From Pseudohoeflea sp964511625 (lineage in GTDB: Bacteria > Pseudomonadota > Alphaproteobacteria > Rhizobiales > Rhizobiaceae): a stretch of DNA of 64,000 nucleotides. The DNA is taken from the NCBI GenBank assembly GCA_964511625.1, contig CAZEJG010000001.1, forward strand, positions 186,001-250,000, given 5' to 3'. Below are positions 32,158 to 40,394 of the stretch, in pieces. Every line of letters begins with the position of its first letter. Position 1 is the stretch's first letter. Under the pieces are notes generated by a model that saw only the letters and a program-made list of their open reading frames with translations, did not search any database and had not been told where the DNA came from. Both the position numbers and the translations under genes were made by a program.

Positions 32158-33246
32158 ATGGAGAAGCTGGTGTCCACGGTACTGAGCCTTGCTGGCGTCC
32201 GCAAAACCTATGGCGATCTCAACGCGCTCGACGGCATCGATCTCTCCTTGCCTGACGACAGCTATGTCTCGCTGCTCGGTCCGTCCGGCTCCGGCAAGAC
32301 GACGCTCTTGCGCGTGATCGCCGGTTTCGAGACGCCTGAAGCCGGAACCGTGTCCTTCAAGGGCGAGCGCATCGAGAGTGTCCCGCCGCATCTGCGCGAT
32401 ATCGGTTTCGTGTTCCAGAATTTCGCGCTTTTCCCACATCTCTCCGTCGAGAAGAACATTGCTTTCGGTCTCGAGAACCGCGTGGTCAATCCGGTCACCG
32501 ATGCCTCAGTCGTTAAGTCCCGTGTGCGCGACATCATCGGTCTCGTCGGCCTGTCCGGCCTCGAGGACCGGGCGGTGACGCAGATTTCCGGCGGCCAGAA
32601 ACAGCGTGTGGCTCTCGCCCGTACGCTGGTCACCGAGCCGTCGCTGGTCCTGCTCGACGAGCCGCTCGGCGCGCTCGACGCCAATCTGCGCACCCGCATG
32701 CTCACCGAACTGCGTCGCATCCGCGAGCGCTGCGGCGTGACCTTCCTGCATGTGACCGGTTCCGAGACCGAGGCGCTCGCCATGGGTGATACCGTCCTCG
32801 TGCTCGATCAGGGCCGGATTGCCCAGGCAGCGGATTCAGACACGATCTACAACGAGCCGAAATCGGTCGCCGTGGCGCGCTTCCTCAACTGCTACAACCT
32901 CTTTTCCGGCAACGTATCCGGCGGAACCTTCGACAGTGCGGATGGCACGTTCCCGCTCGGCGCCGAAAAGACGTTTCCGAGCTCCGTGCCCGGTTATGCG
33001 ATCCGCTACGACCGGGTCTGGATCAGGCCGCTCGATGCGCCGGTCGCCGCCGACGAGGTGGCGCTCCCCGCCACCTTCCTGGCCGACGAATATTCCGGTC
33101 CCGCCGTCAATTCCTTCTTCCAGCTCGAGAATGGCCGGATGGTCGAGGTCGAGACCCATCTGAGCGTCGCGCCCGCGCCGGAATGCCGGCCGCATACCCG
33201 TTACGCCCTCGTCTGGAAGCAGCACGACGCCCTCGTTTACGCCTGA
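32158..33246 (+). CDS. PotA-type ABC ATPase 1 with a degenerate switch histidine
   Basis: This 362-residue ATPase is of the spermidine/putrescine (PotA) class: Walker A GPSGSGKTT, Q-loop GFVFQNFALFPHL, signature ISGGQKQRVALARTL, Walker B LVLLDEPLGALD and a C-terminal TOBE-like domain (about 270-355). The H-loop, normally VTHDQ-like, reads HVTGSETEALAMGD, so the switch His is replaced by Gly. A second PotA-like ATPase later in the operon keeps its His, so the importer may use an asymmetric ATPase pair. It is the first gene of the plus-strand train, followed by two permeases. An internal GTG at 32170 is an alternative start. Confidence 0.88.
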   Translation: MEKLVSTVLSLAGVRKTYGDLNALDGIDLSLPDDSYVSLLGPSGSGKTTLLRVIAGFETPEAGTVSFKGERIESVPPHLRDIGFVFQNFALFPHLSVEKNIAFGLENRVVNPVTDASVVKSRVRDIIGLVGLSGLEDRAVTQISGGQKQRVALARTLVTEPSLVLLDEPLGALDANLRTRMLTELRRIRERCGVTFLHVTGSETEALAMGDTVLVLDQGRIAQAADSDTIYNEPKSVAVARFLNCYNLFSGNVSGGTFDSADGTFPLGAEKTFPSSVPGYAIRYDRVWIRPLDAPVAADEVALPATFLADEYSGPAVNSFFQLENGRMVEVETHLSVAPAPECRPHTRYALVWKQHDALVYA

Positions 33247-33282
33247 GACGTCACCGCCCGCGGGCGGACAGGAGACTGAAGC

Positions 33283-34182
33283 ATGTCACTAAGCGCAACC
33301 ACATCGGAGACCGAAACCATGACGGATCCCGTCAGGAAGTCATCGACGAAAAGCGTCTGGTTGATCACGCCGGGCGTGATCTGGATGATCCTCTTCCTCG
33401 TCGTGCCGATGCTGATGATGGTCTACGTCTCCTTCTGGACGCAGACCACCTTCAAGATCACCCCGGACCTGACGACCAAGAGCTGGGTGACGTTCTTCAC
33501 GTCCGAAACCTATCTCAACTCGCTCTGGACGACGATCCGCATCTGGCTGATCGTGCTGGCTGCGACCCTGATCGTCGGATATCCGGCTGCCCTGTTCGTC
33601 GGCCTCTTCGTCAAGAACAAGACGATCCAGACCGCGCTTCTCGTGCTCTGCGTGATTCCCTTCTGGACCTCGTTCCTGATCCGCGTTCTCGCCTGGCGCC
33701 CCATGCTGGGCAAGGAGGGTGCGATCAACCTGATCCTGATGAAGCTCAACATCATCCAGACGCCGATCGAGGTGCTCCTGTTCTCCGAGCTGTCAGTCAT
33801 CATCGGCATGACGCAAATCTACTGCGTCTTCATGGTCGGCCCCATCGCCTTCATGATGGGTCGTGTCGACCAGTCCATCATCGAGGCGGCCCAGGATCTG
33901 GGCGCCGGGTTCTGGCGCATCTTCCGCACTATCATCCTGCCTCTCACCATGCCGGGCGTGGTCGTCGGCGCCATCTTCGTTTCCGTCATGGTGCTGGGTG
34001 AATTCGCCACCGCGGCCGCACTCTCGGGCCGCAAGGTGAACCTCCTCGGAAACATCATCGTCACGCAGGTCGGATCGCTGAAATGGGCGTTTGCCGCAGT
34101 GGTCGGCGTGGTTCTCACCGTCCTGATGGGGATCGTGGTGGCCGGGCTGCTGCGCGTCGTCGACCTCAAGAAGGAGCTTTGA
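33283..34182 (+). CDS. ABC importer permease, PotB type
   Basis: This 299-residue membrane protein starts at ATG 33283 after CAGGAGA. About 25 polar residues precede the first helix (TPGVIWMILFLVVPMLMMVYV), with five more helices and the coupling segment EAAQDLGAGFWRIFRTIILPLTMPG, which carries the EAA motif. It pairs with the PotC-type permease that follows. The class imports polyamines, opines and other cationic or amide-bearing compounds. Confidence 0.91.
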   Translation: MSLSATTSETETMTDPVRKSSTKSVWLITPGVIWMILFLVVPMLMMVYVSFWTQTTFKITPDLTTKSWVTFFTSETYLNSLWTTIRIWLIVLAATLIVGYPAALFVGLFVKNKTIQTALLVLCVIPFWTSFLIRVLAWRPMLGKEGAINLILMKLNIIQTPIEVLLFSELSVIIGMTQIYCVFMVGPIAFMMGRVDQSIIEAAQDLGAGFWRIFRTIILPLTMPGVVVGAIFVSVMVLGEFATAAALSGRKVNLLGNIIVTQVGSLKWAFAAVVGVVLTVLMGIVVAGLLRVVDLKKEL

Positions 34183-34185
34183 GCC

Positions 34186-35031
34186 ATGCAGGCTGGCGGC
34201 ATCAAGCTGACCCTCGGCGTCTATATCGCGCTGTTTCTGACCTTTCTCTACGCGCCGCTGATGGTGCTGGCGATCCTGTCGTTCCAGACAGGACCCGAGG
34301 GCGGTCCCCAGTTCCCCATCATCGAATGGTCGACCTACTGGTACCAGCACCTCTTCGGCCTGACGCCGCCGTCGCGCATCGCGCCGCTGCCGATCAACGA
34401 GGCGTTGTTCCGCTCGCTCACGCTCGCGGTCATGACCATGATCGTGTCGACCGTTCTCGGCGTCTCCTCGGCGCAGGCCTTCCGCACCCGCTTCAAGGGC
34501 CAGAATTTTGTTTTCTACCTCATCGTGCTCGGCATGATGGTCCCCGGCGTGCTCGTCGGCCTCGGTATGGCGCTAGTGTCCAACGAACTCGGCGTCGCCC
34601 GCCATTGGTGGGGAACCGCCTTCGTGCTGCACGTCGTCTACACCTTCCCCTTCGCCTTCCTAGTCATGCTCGCGATCTTCAACCGCTTCGACCAGAGCGT
34701 CGAGGAAGCCTCCTGGTCGCTCGGCGTTTCACCGGCCAAGACGTTCCGCAAGGTCACGTTCCCGCTCATCTTCCCGGGCGTTCTCTCGGCCATGCTGTTT
34801 GCCTTCACGCTCTCCTATGACGAGTTCTCCCGCACGCTCTTCGCCTCGGGCCGTGACCTGACGCTTCCGCTCGCCATCTACGGCACGTTTTCGGTGGAAG
34901 TGCATCCCAACGTCTTCGCTTTCGGCGTGCTGACGACGCTGTTCTCGTTTGCGCTCCTGTCGGTCTACGCGATCCTGATGATGCTCTCGATGCGCCGCGC
35001 CAAGCGCATGGCGATCCAGGAGGAAGCGTGA
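34186..35031 (+). CDS. ABC importer permease, PotC type
   Basis: This 281-residue partner permease has six hydrophobic helices and the EAA coupling loop EEASWSLGVSPAKTFRKVTFPLIFPG. The start, 4 bases after the PotB-type gene, is typical of PotBC pairs. Its stop overlaps the following SDR start by 1 base, so transport and catabolic genes are on one transcript. Confidence 0.91.
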   Translation: MQAGGIKLTLGVYIALFLTFLYAPLMVLAILSFQTGPEGGPQFPIIEWSTYWYQHLFGLTPPSRIAPLPINEALFRSLTLAVMTMIVSTVLGVSSAQAFRTRFKGQNFVFYLIVLGMMVPGVLVGLGMALVSNELGVARHWWGTAFVLHVVYTFPFAFLVMLAIFNRFDQSVEEASWSLGVSPAKTFRKVTFPLIFPGVLSAMLFAFTLSYDEFSRTLFASGRDLTLPLAIYGTFSVEVHPNVFAFGVLTTLFSFALLSVYAILMMLSMRRAKRMAIQEEA

Positions 35032-35768
35032 TGACGTCTCCCTGCGCAATCGTCACCGGCGCCGGCTCGGGCATTGGACGCGCCATCGCGATCCGGCTGG
35101 CCGAGGATGGCTACGCGGTCCTCGTCAACGACCTCTCGGCCGAACGGGCCCAGGCCGTTGCTGACGAGATCACCTCCAGCGGTGGCACCGCAAAGGGTGA
35201 GGGGGGTGACGTCGCCTCCGAAGCGGATACCGCGCGCATCTACCAGGCCGCTGTCGCTGCCTTCGCGAACCCTGTGCTGCTCGTCAACTGCGCCGGCATC
35301 GTCCATCAGGCGCTGTTCGAGAATCTTGAAGTTGCCGATTTCGACCGGATGTACGCCGTCCACGTGCGCGGCACCTTCCTGATGACCAAGCAGGCGTTGC
35401 CTTCGATGCTTGCCGCCAGGTCGGGCGTCGTCATCAACATCGCCTCGCAGCTCGGCCAGATCGGCGGCATCGAGCTCACCCACTATGCCGGCGCCAAGGC
35501 CGCGATCATAGGTATGACCAAATCGCTTGCCCGCGAGGTTTCGTCGCGCGGGGTGCGCGTCAATGCCGTCGCGCCGGGCCCCATCAACACCCCGCTCGTC
35601 CGGGAACTGTCGGAAGACTGGCGCACCCGCAAGGCCGCAGAACTGCCGCTCGGCCGTTTCGGCGAGCCTGAGGAAGTCGCCGCTACCGTGTCGTTCCTGG
35701 CCTCCGATGCCGCGAGCCTCTTCGTCGGCCAGACGCTCGGCCCGAACTCCGGCGACGTGATGCTTTGA
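35031..35768 (+). CDS. Short-chain dehydrogenase/reductase 1
   Basis: This 245-residue classical SDR has cofactor motif TGAGSGIG, an NCAG-type strand (LLVNCAGIVHQ) and an active site of Ser in NIASQLGQIGG, then Tyr and Lys in HYAGAKAA. Asp rather than Arg or Lys after the second strand (VNDLSAER) points to NAD(H). A GTG three bases earlier is possible, but ATG 35031 is better spaced from GGAGGAAG. It is one of two SDRs in tandem, presumably oxidising a hydroxyl formed or imported in the pathway. Confidence 0.89.
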   Translation: MTSPCAIVTGAGSGIGRAIAIRLAEDGYAVLVNDLSAERAQAVADEITSSGGTAKGEGGDVASEADTARIYQAAVAAFANPVLLVNCAGIVHQALFENLEVADFDRMYAVHVRGTFLMTKQALPSMLAARSGVVINIASQLGQIGGIELTHYAGAKAAIIGMTKSLAREVSSRGVRVNAVAPGPINTPLVRELSEDWRTRKAAELPLGRFGEPEEVAATVSFLASDAASLFVGQTLGPNSGDVML

Positions 35769-35784
35769 GGAAAGTTGGAACAGC

Positions 35785-36552
35785 ATGACACAGACTGACC
35801 CCCGTATCGTTCTCATTACCGGCGCCGGCATCGGCATCGGACGCGCGACCGCCAAGACCTTCGCCGCCATGGGCGACCACGTCGTCGTCACCGACGTTCT
35901 GGTCAAGGAGGGCGAAAGCGTCGTCGCCGAGATCAAGGCCGCCGGCGGCTCGGCCGAGCTTCATCATCTCGACGTCCGCTCCACAGAGGCCGCGAACGCG
36001 CTCGTCGCCGAAATCGAGAAGGCCCATGGCCACATCGACGTGATCGTCGCCAATGCCGGCATCGCCCACAAGGCGCCGCTCGACACGCTCGACGACGACA
36101 AGTGGGACCTGACCTTCGACATCGACCTCAAGGGCATCTTCCGCGTCGTTCGCGCTGCGGCTCCCAAGATGCGGGAGCGCAAGTCCGGAGCCATCGTCGC
36201 GCTCTCCTCGATCATGGGCGTGGCCTATGGATGGGACGAGCACGTCCATTACTCCGCGGCCAAGTCCGGCGTCGTCGGTCTCGTGCGCGGTCTCGCGGTT
36301 GAACTGGCGAAGGACGGTATCCGCGTCAACGGCATGGCGCCCGGCTACATCCGCACCGCCCAGCTTCTCTCGGAAGAAAATTCTCTCGGCGAAAAAGGCG
36401 CGCAGGAAGCCGCCGCCTTCATTCCCATGGGGCGCATCGGCGCACCCGAGGATATCGCCGACGTGATCGCATTCCTCGCATCCGACAGCGCGAGGTACAT
36501 GACCGGCCAGACGCTGGTCGTGGACGGTGGCCTGCAGGTCGGCCGGTACTGA
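35785..36552 (+). CDS. Short-chain dehydrogenase/reductase 2
   Basis: This 255-residue classical SDR has TGAGIGIGRATA as cofactor loop, VTDVLVKEGE with the Asp that favours NAD(H), IVANAGIAHKAPL, catalytic Ser in SSIMGVAYG, Tyr and Lys in HYSAAKSG, and the usual C-terminal DVIAFLASDSARYMTGQTLVVDGG. It is only distantly similar to SDR 1, so the pair is not a recent duplication and likely catalyses two different steps. It starts 16 bases after SDR 1. Confidence 0.91.
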   Translation: MTQTDPRIVLITGAGIGIGRATAKTFAAMGDHVVVTDVLVKEGESVVAEIKAAGGSAELHHLDVRSTEAANALVAEIEKAHGHIDVIVANAGIAHKAPLDTLDDDKWDLTFDIDLKGIFRVVRAAAPKMRERKSGAIVALSSIMGVAYGWDEHVHYSAAKSGVVGLVRGLAVELAKDGIRVNGMAPGYIRTAQLLSEENSLGEKGAQEAAAFIPMGRIGAPEDIADVIAFLASDSARYMTGQTLVVDGGLQVGRY

Positions 36553-36652
36553 CGGTGGAGGCGAGGGGAAGCGGAACCTTTCGCGTCATCTGGAAAAAAC
36601 GAAGGGCGGTCACGAAGACCGTACCGGGGAACAGGATAAAAGGAGACATGGC

Positions 36653-37888
36653 ATGAAGAATACTTTCGACATGAACCGCCGGTCGCTTCTCAAGCGATCC
36701 GCCGGCGCTATGGCGCTGGCAATGGGTGGCGGCACCCACTTGCTCTCGTCCCGGGCTGCCTATGCGCAGGCCATGGACCTGTCCGGCGAGCAACTGCGCA
36801 CCATTGGTCTCTCCGTGACGGTGCAGGAACGCATTCTCGCCGACTTCAAGGCGGCAAGCGGCGTCGGCTCCACCTCGGGCACCGCGGCAACCTTCCCGGA
36901 TGCGCAGACGCGCATCCTCTCCGGCGCAACCGACTACGATAACTGGGAAACCATCGGTGAGCGTCTTCCCTCCGTGGTCATGACCGACCATGCCGAGGCG
37001 ATCCCGACCGAAAAGCTGAAGAACTGGTCGAACATCCGCGAGATCTTCACCACCCCGGATCCCAAGTGGCCGGCTTCGGCGCAGATCGTCGGCCAGATCT
37101 GGACCGGCGAGGACCAGACCGCGCTCTGGATGGTGCCTTCGGTCTTCAACTTCGACTCCGTCGGCTACAATCCGGAAGTGCTTTCCGACGAGGAAGCCAA
37201 CACCTGGACGGCGATTTTCGACAGCAAGTACAAGGGCAAGTCCGGCCTCAACACCGACCCGCTGACCGCTTTCGGCCAGGCGGTGATGGCGATGAACACG
37301 CTCGGTCTGTCCAACGTGGCCAACCCGGGCAATCCTACGGCGGCCGAAATCGACGAGGCAGCCAAATTCCTCATCTCCAAGAAGAAGGAAGGCCAGTTCC
37401 GCGCTCTGTGGGGTGACTTCGGCGAACTCGTCAACTTCCTCGCTTCCGGCGAAATCGTCGTCTGCGACGCCTGGCAGCCGGCCGTCATGGCGGTGAAGGC
37501 ACAGGGCAAGCCCTGCAAATACGCCGTCCCGAAGGAAGGCTATCGCGCCTGGTCGATCGGCAACACCATGCTCAAGGGCACGCCGAACGCCGATGCCGTC
37601 ATCGCCTATGCCGACTACTGGCTCTCGGGCGAACCGGGCATCACCGTGTCGGAGCAGGGCTACTACTCGCCGACCACCAACATCAAGGACGTCATGGCGC
37701 CCGAGAAATATGCCTTCTGGTACGAGGGCAAGCCCTGGGTCGGAGCCGAGGAACGCGGCATCAAGGAAGGCGATCTCCGCGACGGCGGTTCGCTCGAAAC
37801 CCGCGCCGCCAATGTCGCTTACTGGCACCAGTGGCCGGATGAATACGACCACCTCATCCAGAAGTGGGACGAATTCCTCAGCGCATAA
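36653..37888 (+). CDS. PotD-type ABC substrate-binding protein with a twin-arginine signal
   Basis: This 411-residue periplasmic binding protein has a Tat-type signal: NRRSLLKRSAG, a short hydrophobic run AMALAMGGG, and cleavage near AYAQA. It starts at ATG 36653 after AAAGGAGA. The body resembles PotD/extracellular solute-binding family 1 proteins, with FGELVNFLASGEIVVCDAW and a Tyr/Trp-rich end (WLSGEPGITVSEQGYYSPTT). A homologue without any signal is encoded later in the operon at 41436. Two hairpins follow the stop codon, as often seen after highly expressed binding-protein genes. Confidence 0.89.
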   Translation: MKNTFDMNRRSLLKRSAGAMALAMGGGTHLLSSRAAYAQAMDLSGEQLRTIGLSVTVQERILADFKAASGVGSTSGTAATFPDAQTRILSGATDYDNWETIGERLPSVVMTDHAEAIPTEKLKNWSNIREIFTTPDPKWPASAQIVGQIWTGEDQTALWMVPSVFNFDSVGYNPEVLSDEEANTWTAIFDSKYKGKSGLNTDPLTAFGQAVMAMNTLGLSNVANPGNPTAAEIDEAAKFLISKKKEGQFRALWGDFGELVNFLASGEIVVCDAWQPAVMAVKAQGKPCKYAVPKEGYRAWSIGNTMLKGTPNADAVIAYADYWLSGEPGITVSEQGYYSPTTNIKDVMAPEKYAFWYEGKPWVGAEERGIKEGDLRDGGSLETRAANVAYWHQWPDEYDHLIQKWDEFLSA

Positions 37889-37901
37889 TGCGTCAGCCCC
37901 A

Positions 37902-37938
37902 GCGCCGGACCGGGCTCACCCTGTGCCTGGTCCGGCGC
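37902..37938 (+). other. Intercistronic hairpin after the Tat binding-protein gene
   Basis: GCGCCGGACC and GGTCCGGCGC form a perfect 10-bp stem around a 17-base loop, 14 bases after the stop codon. There is no T-run. It probably blocks 3' exonuclease decay and so raises binding-protein mRNA over the downstream genes. Confidence 0.65.
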
Positions 37939-37943
37939 AACTC

Positions 37944-37967
37944 GGCAGGCGGTTTCATCCGCCTGCC
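37944..37967 (+). terminator. Second hairpin with short T-rich tail, possible leaky terminator
   Basis: GGCAGGCGG and CCGCCTGCC make a perfect 9-bp stem with a 6-base loop, followed by TCTTTAA. The T-tract is short, so partial termination (attenuation) before the second ATPase gene is more likely than a full stop. It directly follows the 10-bp hairpin at 37902. Confidence 0.55.
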
Positions 37968-37995
37968 TCTTTAACCCCGATTCAGGAGCCACCCG

Positions 37996-39105
37996 ATGAT
38001 CTACGACCTGGAACTGTTCAAGATCGGCAAGGTCTACGACAACGGCACCCCCGCTGTGATCGACTTCAACCTGACCGTCGAGAAGGGCGAGTTCATTGCG
38101 TTCCTGGGGCCTTCGGGCTGTGGCAAGACCACAACGCTGCGCATGATCGCGGGCTTCGAGAGCATCACCTCGGGCAACCTGATGATCAAGGGACAGCGTA
38201 TGAACGAGATCAGCCCCGCGCGGCGGCCGACCTCGATGATTTTCCAGAACTATGCGCTCTTTCCGCACATGACCGTGCGCGACAATGTCGGCTACGGCCT
38301 CGACGTGAAGAACATGCCCAAGGCCGAGCGCAACGCCAAGGTCGACCGGCTGCTCGAAAAGCTCGGCCTCGACGACGTTGCCGAGAAAAAGTGCGACAAG
38401 CTTTCCGGCGGACAGCGTCAGCGCATCGCGCTTGCCCGTGGCCTCGTCGTCGAGCCCGACATCCTCCTGCTCGACGAGCCGCTGGGCGCGCTCGACGCAA
38501 ACCTGCGCAAGGCGATCCAGTCCGAACTCAAGATCCTCCAGCGCGAACTCGGCGTCACCTTCGTCTTCGTCACGCACGCGCAGTCGGAAGCGCTCGCGCT
38601 TTCCGACCGGATCGTGGTCATGAGCAATGGCCGCATCGAGCAGATCAGTCCGCCGCATGAACTCTACACCCGCCCGAAGACGCCCTTCGTCGCCCAGTTC
38701 ATCGGCTCGAACACGGTCTTCAAGGGCGCGGTGAAGGGGCGGCAGAACGGCCACCTCGTCGTCGACACGCCCTTCGGCCTTCTCTCGGGCGACCCCAACG
38801 GATCCGTCGCCGACGGCGGCGATGCCAGCGTCGTCATTCCCGCCGAGGCGATCGAACTTCATTCGCTGGCGGAGGGCGGTCGCGAAGCGATTGCCGCCAC
38901 CGCCGGAGGCAACATCATCGACGCCAAGGTCAGCCGCTTCCAGGTCGTCGGCCACGTCGCCCAGGTCGAGGTCGACCTGCCAGACGGCCGGACGCTGTCG
39001 CTGGAAGCCCATACCGACAAGTATTCACCCGGCTCGTTCCCGGTCGCCGCACCGATCGCGCTGACATGGAAGCCCGAGGCGGCAACCGTAATCCCGGCTC
39101 ACTAG
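37996..39105 (+). CDS. PotA-type ABC ATPase 2 with intact motifs
   Basis: This 369-residue ATPase has Walker A GPSGCGKTT, Q-loop MIFQNYALFPHM, signature LSGGQRQRIALARGL, Walker B ILLLDEPLGALD and an intact switch His in FVTHAQSEALALSD. A TOBE domain occupies about 280-365. It is the second ATPase of the operon while there is only one permease pair, so the two ATPases may form a heterodimer with one consensus and one degenerate site. It starts 107 bases after the binding-protein gene, beyond two hairpins. Confidence 0.9.
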   Translation: MIYDLELFKIGKVYDNGTPAVIDFNLTVEKGEFIAFLGPSGCGKTTTLRMIAGFESITSGNLMIKGQRMNEISPARRPTSMIFQNYALFPHMTVRDNVGYGLDVKNMPKAERNAKVDRLLEKLGLDDVAEKKCDKLSGGQRQRIALARGLVVEPDILLLDEPLGALDANLRKAIQSELKILQRELGVTFVFVTHAQSEALALSDRIVVMSNGRIEQISPPHELYTRPKTPFVAQFIGSNTVFKGAVKGRQNGHLVVDTPFGLLSGDPNGSVADGGDASVVIPAEAIELHSLAEGGREAIAATAGGNIIDAKVSRFQVVGHVAQVEVDLPDGRTLSLEAHTDKYSPGSFPVAAPIALTWKPEAATVIPAH

Positions 39106-39168
39106 CGCCGGTCGCAGAATTTACAACAGCCGGCCGCGTCCGGCTCGAGGAAAACCAAGGAGGCTCAT

Positions 39169-40050
39169 ATGGCTAAGGAAATTTTCGTCAGTTTCGGGAT
39201 CGACGTGGACGCAGTGGCCGGCTGGCTCGGCTCCTATGGCGGCGAGGATTCGCCCGACGACATCTCGCGCGGACTGTTTGCGGGCGAGGTCGGCTCCCCG
39301 CGTCTTCTTGAACTCTTCAAGCGCTGGGGCATCAAGACCACCTGGTTCATCCCCGGTCACTCGATCGAGACCTTCCCGAAGGAAATGCAGGCCGTCGCCG
39401 ACGCCGGCCACGAGATCGGCATTCACGGCTACAGCCACGAAAACCCGATCGCGATGACCCGCGAGCAGGAAACCGCGATCCTCGACAAGTGTATCGATCT
39501 GGTGACCAAGCTGTCGGGCAAGCGCCCGACCGGTTACGTGGCGCCGTGGTGGGAATTCTCCAACGTCACCAACGAATTGCTTCTCGAACGCGGCATCAAG
39601 TACGACCACTCGCTCATGCACAAGGACTTCGAGCCCTACTATGTGCGTGTCGGCGACAAGTGGACGAAGATCGACTACTCGAAAAAGCCCGAGGAATGGA
39701 TGGTCCCGCTCGAACGCGGCGAGGAAACGGACCTGATCGAAATCCCGGCCTCCTGGTATCTCGACGACCTGCCGCCAATGATGTTCATCAAGAAGGCGCC
39801 CAACAGCCACGGCTTCGTCAATCCGCGCGATATCGAACAGATGTGGCGTGACCAGTTCGACTGGGTCTATCGCGAGATGGATTACGCGGTCTTCCCGATC
39901 ACCATCCACCCCGACGTCTCCGGCCGCCCGCAGGTCTTGATGATGCTCGAACGCCTGTTCGAACACATGAAGGGGCACGAAGGCGTCAAGTTCGTCACCA
40001 TGGACGAGATCGCCGACGACTTCGCCAAGCGCTTCCCGCGCAAGAAGTAA
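39169..40050 (+). CDS. CE4 polysaccharide-deacetylase-family hydrolase of the Helicobacter PgdA type
   Basis: This 293-residue NodB-homology metallohydrolase has metal-binding Asp14 (FGIDVDAVAG), His86 and His90 (HGYSHENP), with Asp12 in the catalytic-base position. The segments GWLGSYGGEDSPDDISRGLF, GYVAPWWEFSNVTNELL and DLPPMMFIKKAPNS closely match what I recall of Helicobacter pylori HP0310 (PgdA), including length and ligand numbering. It lacks a signal peptide, so it is cytoplasmic and unlikely to act on peptidoglycan. Relatives include allantoinase-type PuuE. Sitting in an import/amidase/hydantoinase operon, a C-N hydrolase role on a small molecule is the best inference. AAGGAGG precedes the ATG. 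Confidence 0.88.
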   Translation: MAKEIFVSFGIDVDAVAGWLGSYGGEDSPDDISRGLFAGEVGSPRLLELFKRWGIKTTWFIPGHSIETFPKEMQAVADAGHEIGIHGYSHENPIAMTREQETAILDKCIDLVTKLSGKRPTGYVAPWWEFSNVTNELLLERGIKYDHSLMHKDFEPYYVRVGDKWTKIDYSKKPEEWMVPLERGEETDLIEIPASWYLDDLPPMMFIKKAPNSHGFVNPRDIEQMWRDQFDWVYREMDYAVFPITIHPDVSGRPQVLMMLERLFEHMKGHEGVKFVTMDEIADDFAKRFPRKK

Positions 40051-40061
40051 GGACTGGACCG

Positions 40062-40394
40062 ATGTGTTCGCTGTGCGGAGTTCTGGGTGGAAACGAGCAC
40101 TGGGCCGACGCCGTCGCGCGGCCCGGCGTCTACACCCGCTCCGGCGAGCGCATCGACCGCAGGCGGGAGCGCGCGCGCCGCGTCGCTCTCGCCAACAAGG
40201 TGCTCTCCGTCTTCGCCCTGTCGCTCTCGGATTGGCAGGGCTCGTCCTATCTTCTGTCGACCCGGACCGGAAAGACCGAGATCATCGAGGATCTCGGTCA
40301 TCTGTGGCCGGCGGCCGAGAAACTCCTCGGCCGTCCGCTCGATCCGCTCGCGGAAGCCTTCATAGACAGGCTGGAGGCCGAAGCCCATGGCTGA
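40062..40394 (+). CDS. Small CxxC protein encoded next to CobW
   Basis: This 110-residue cytoplasmic protein begins MCSLCGVLGGNEHWAD, with a Cys-x-x-Cys pair at residues 2 and 5 and a nearby His, a plausible metal site. The rest is basic and helical (SGERIDRRRERARRVALANK) with a C-terminal segment LGHLWPAAEKLLGRPLDPLA. It starts 11 bases after the CE4 hydrolase and overlaps the CobW GTPase by 8 bases. I know no function for this family. The strict linkage to CobW here and the exposed N-terminal cysteines suggest a partner or client adaptor in metal delivery; that is inference. Confidence 0.75.
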   Translation: MCSLCGVLGGNEHWADAVARPGVYTRSGERIDRRRERARRVALANKVLSVFALSLSDWQGSSYLLSTRTGKTEIIEDLGHLWPAAEKLLGRPLDPLAEAFIDRLEAEAHG

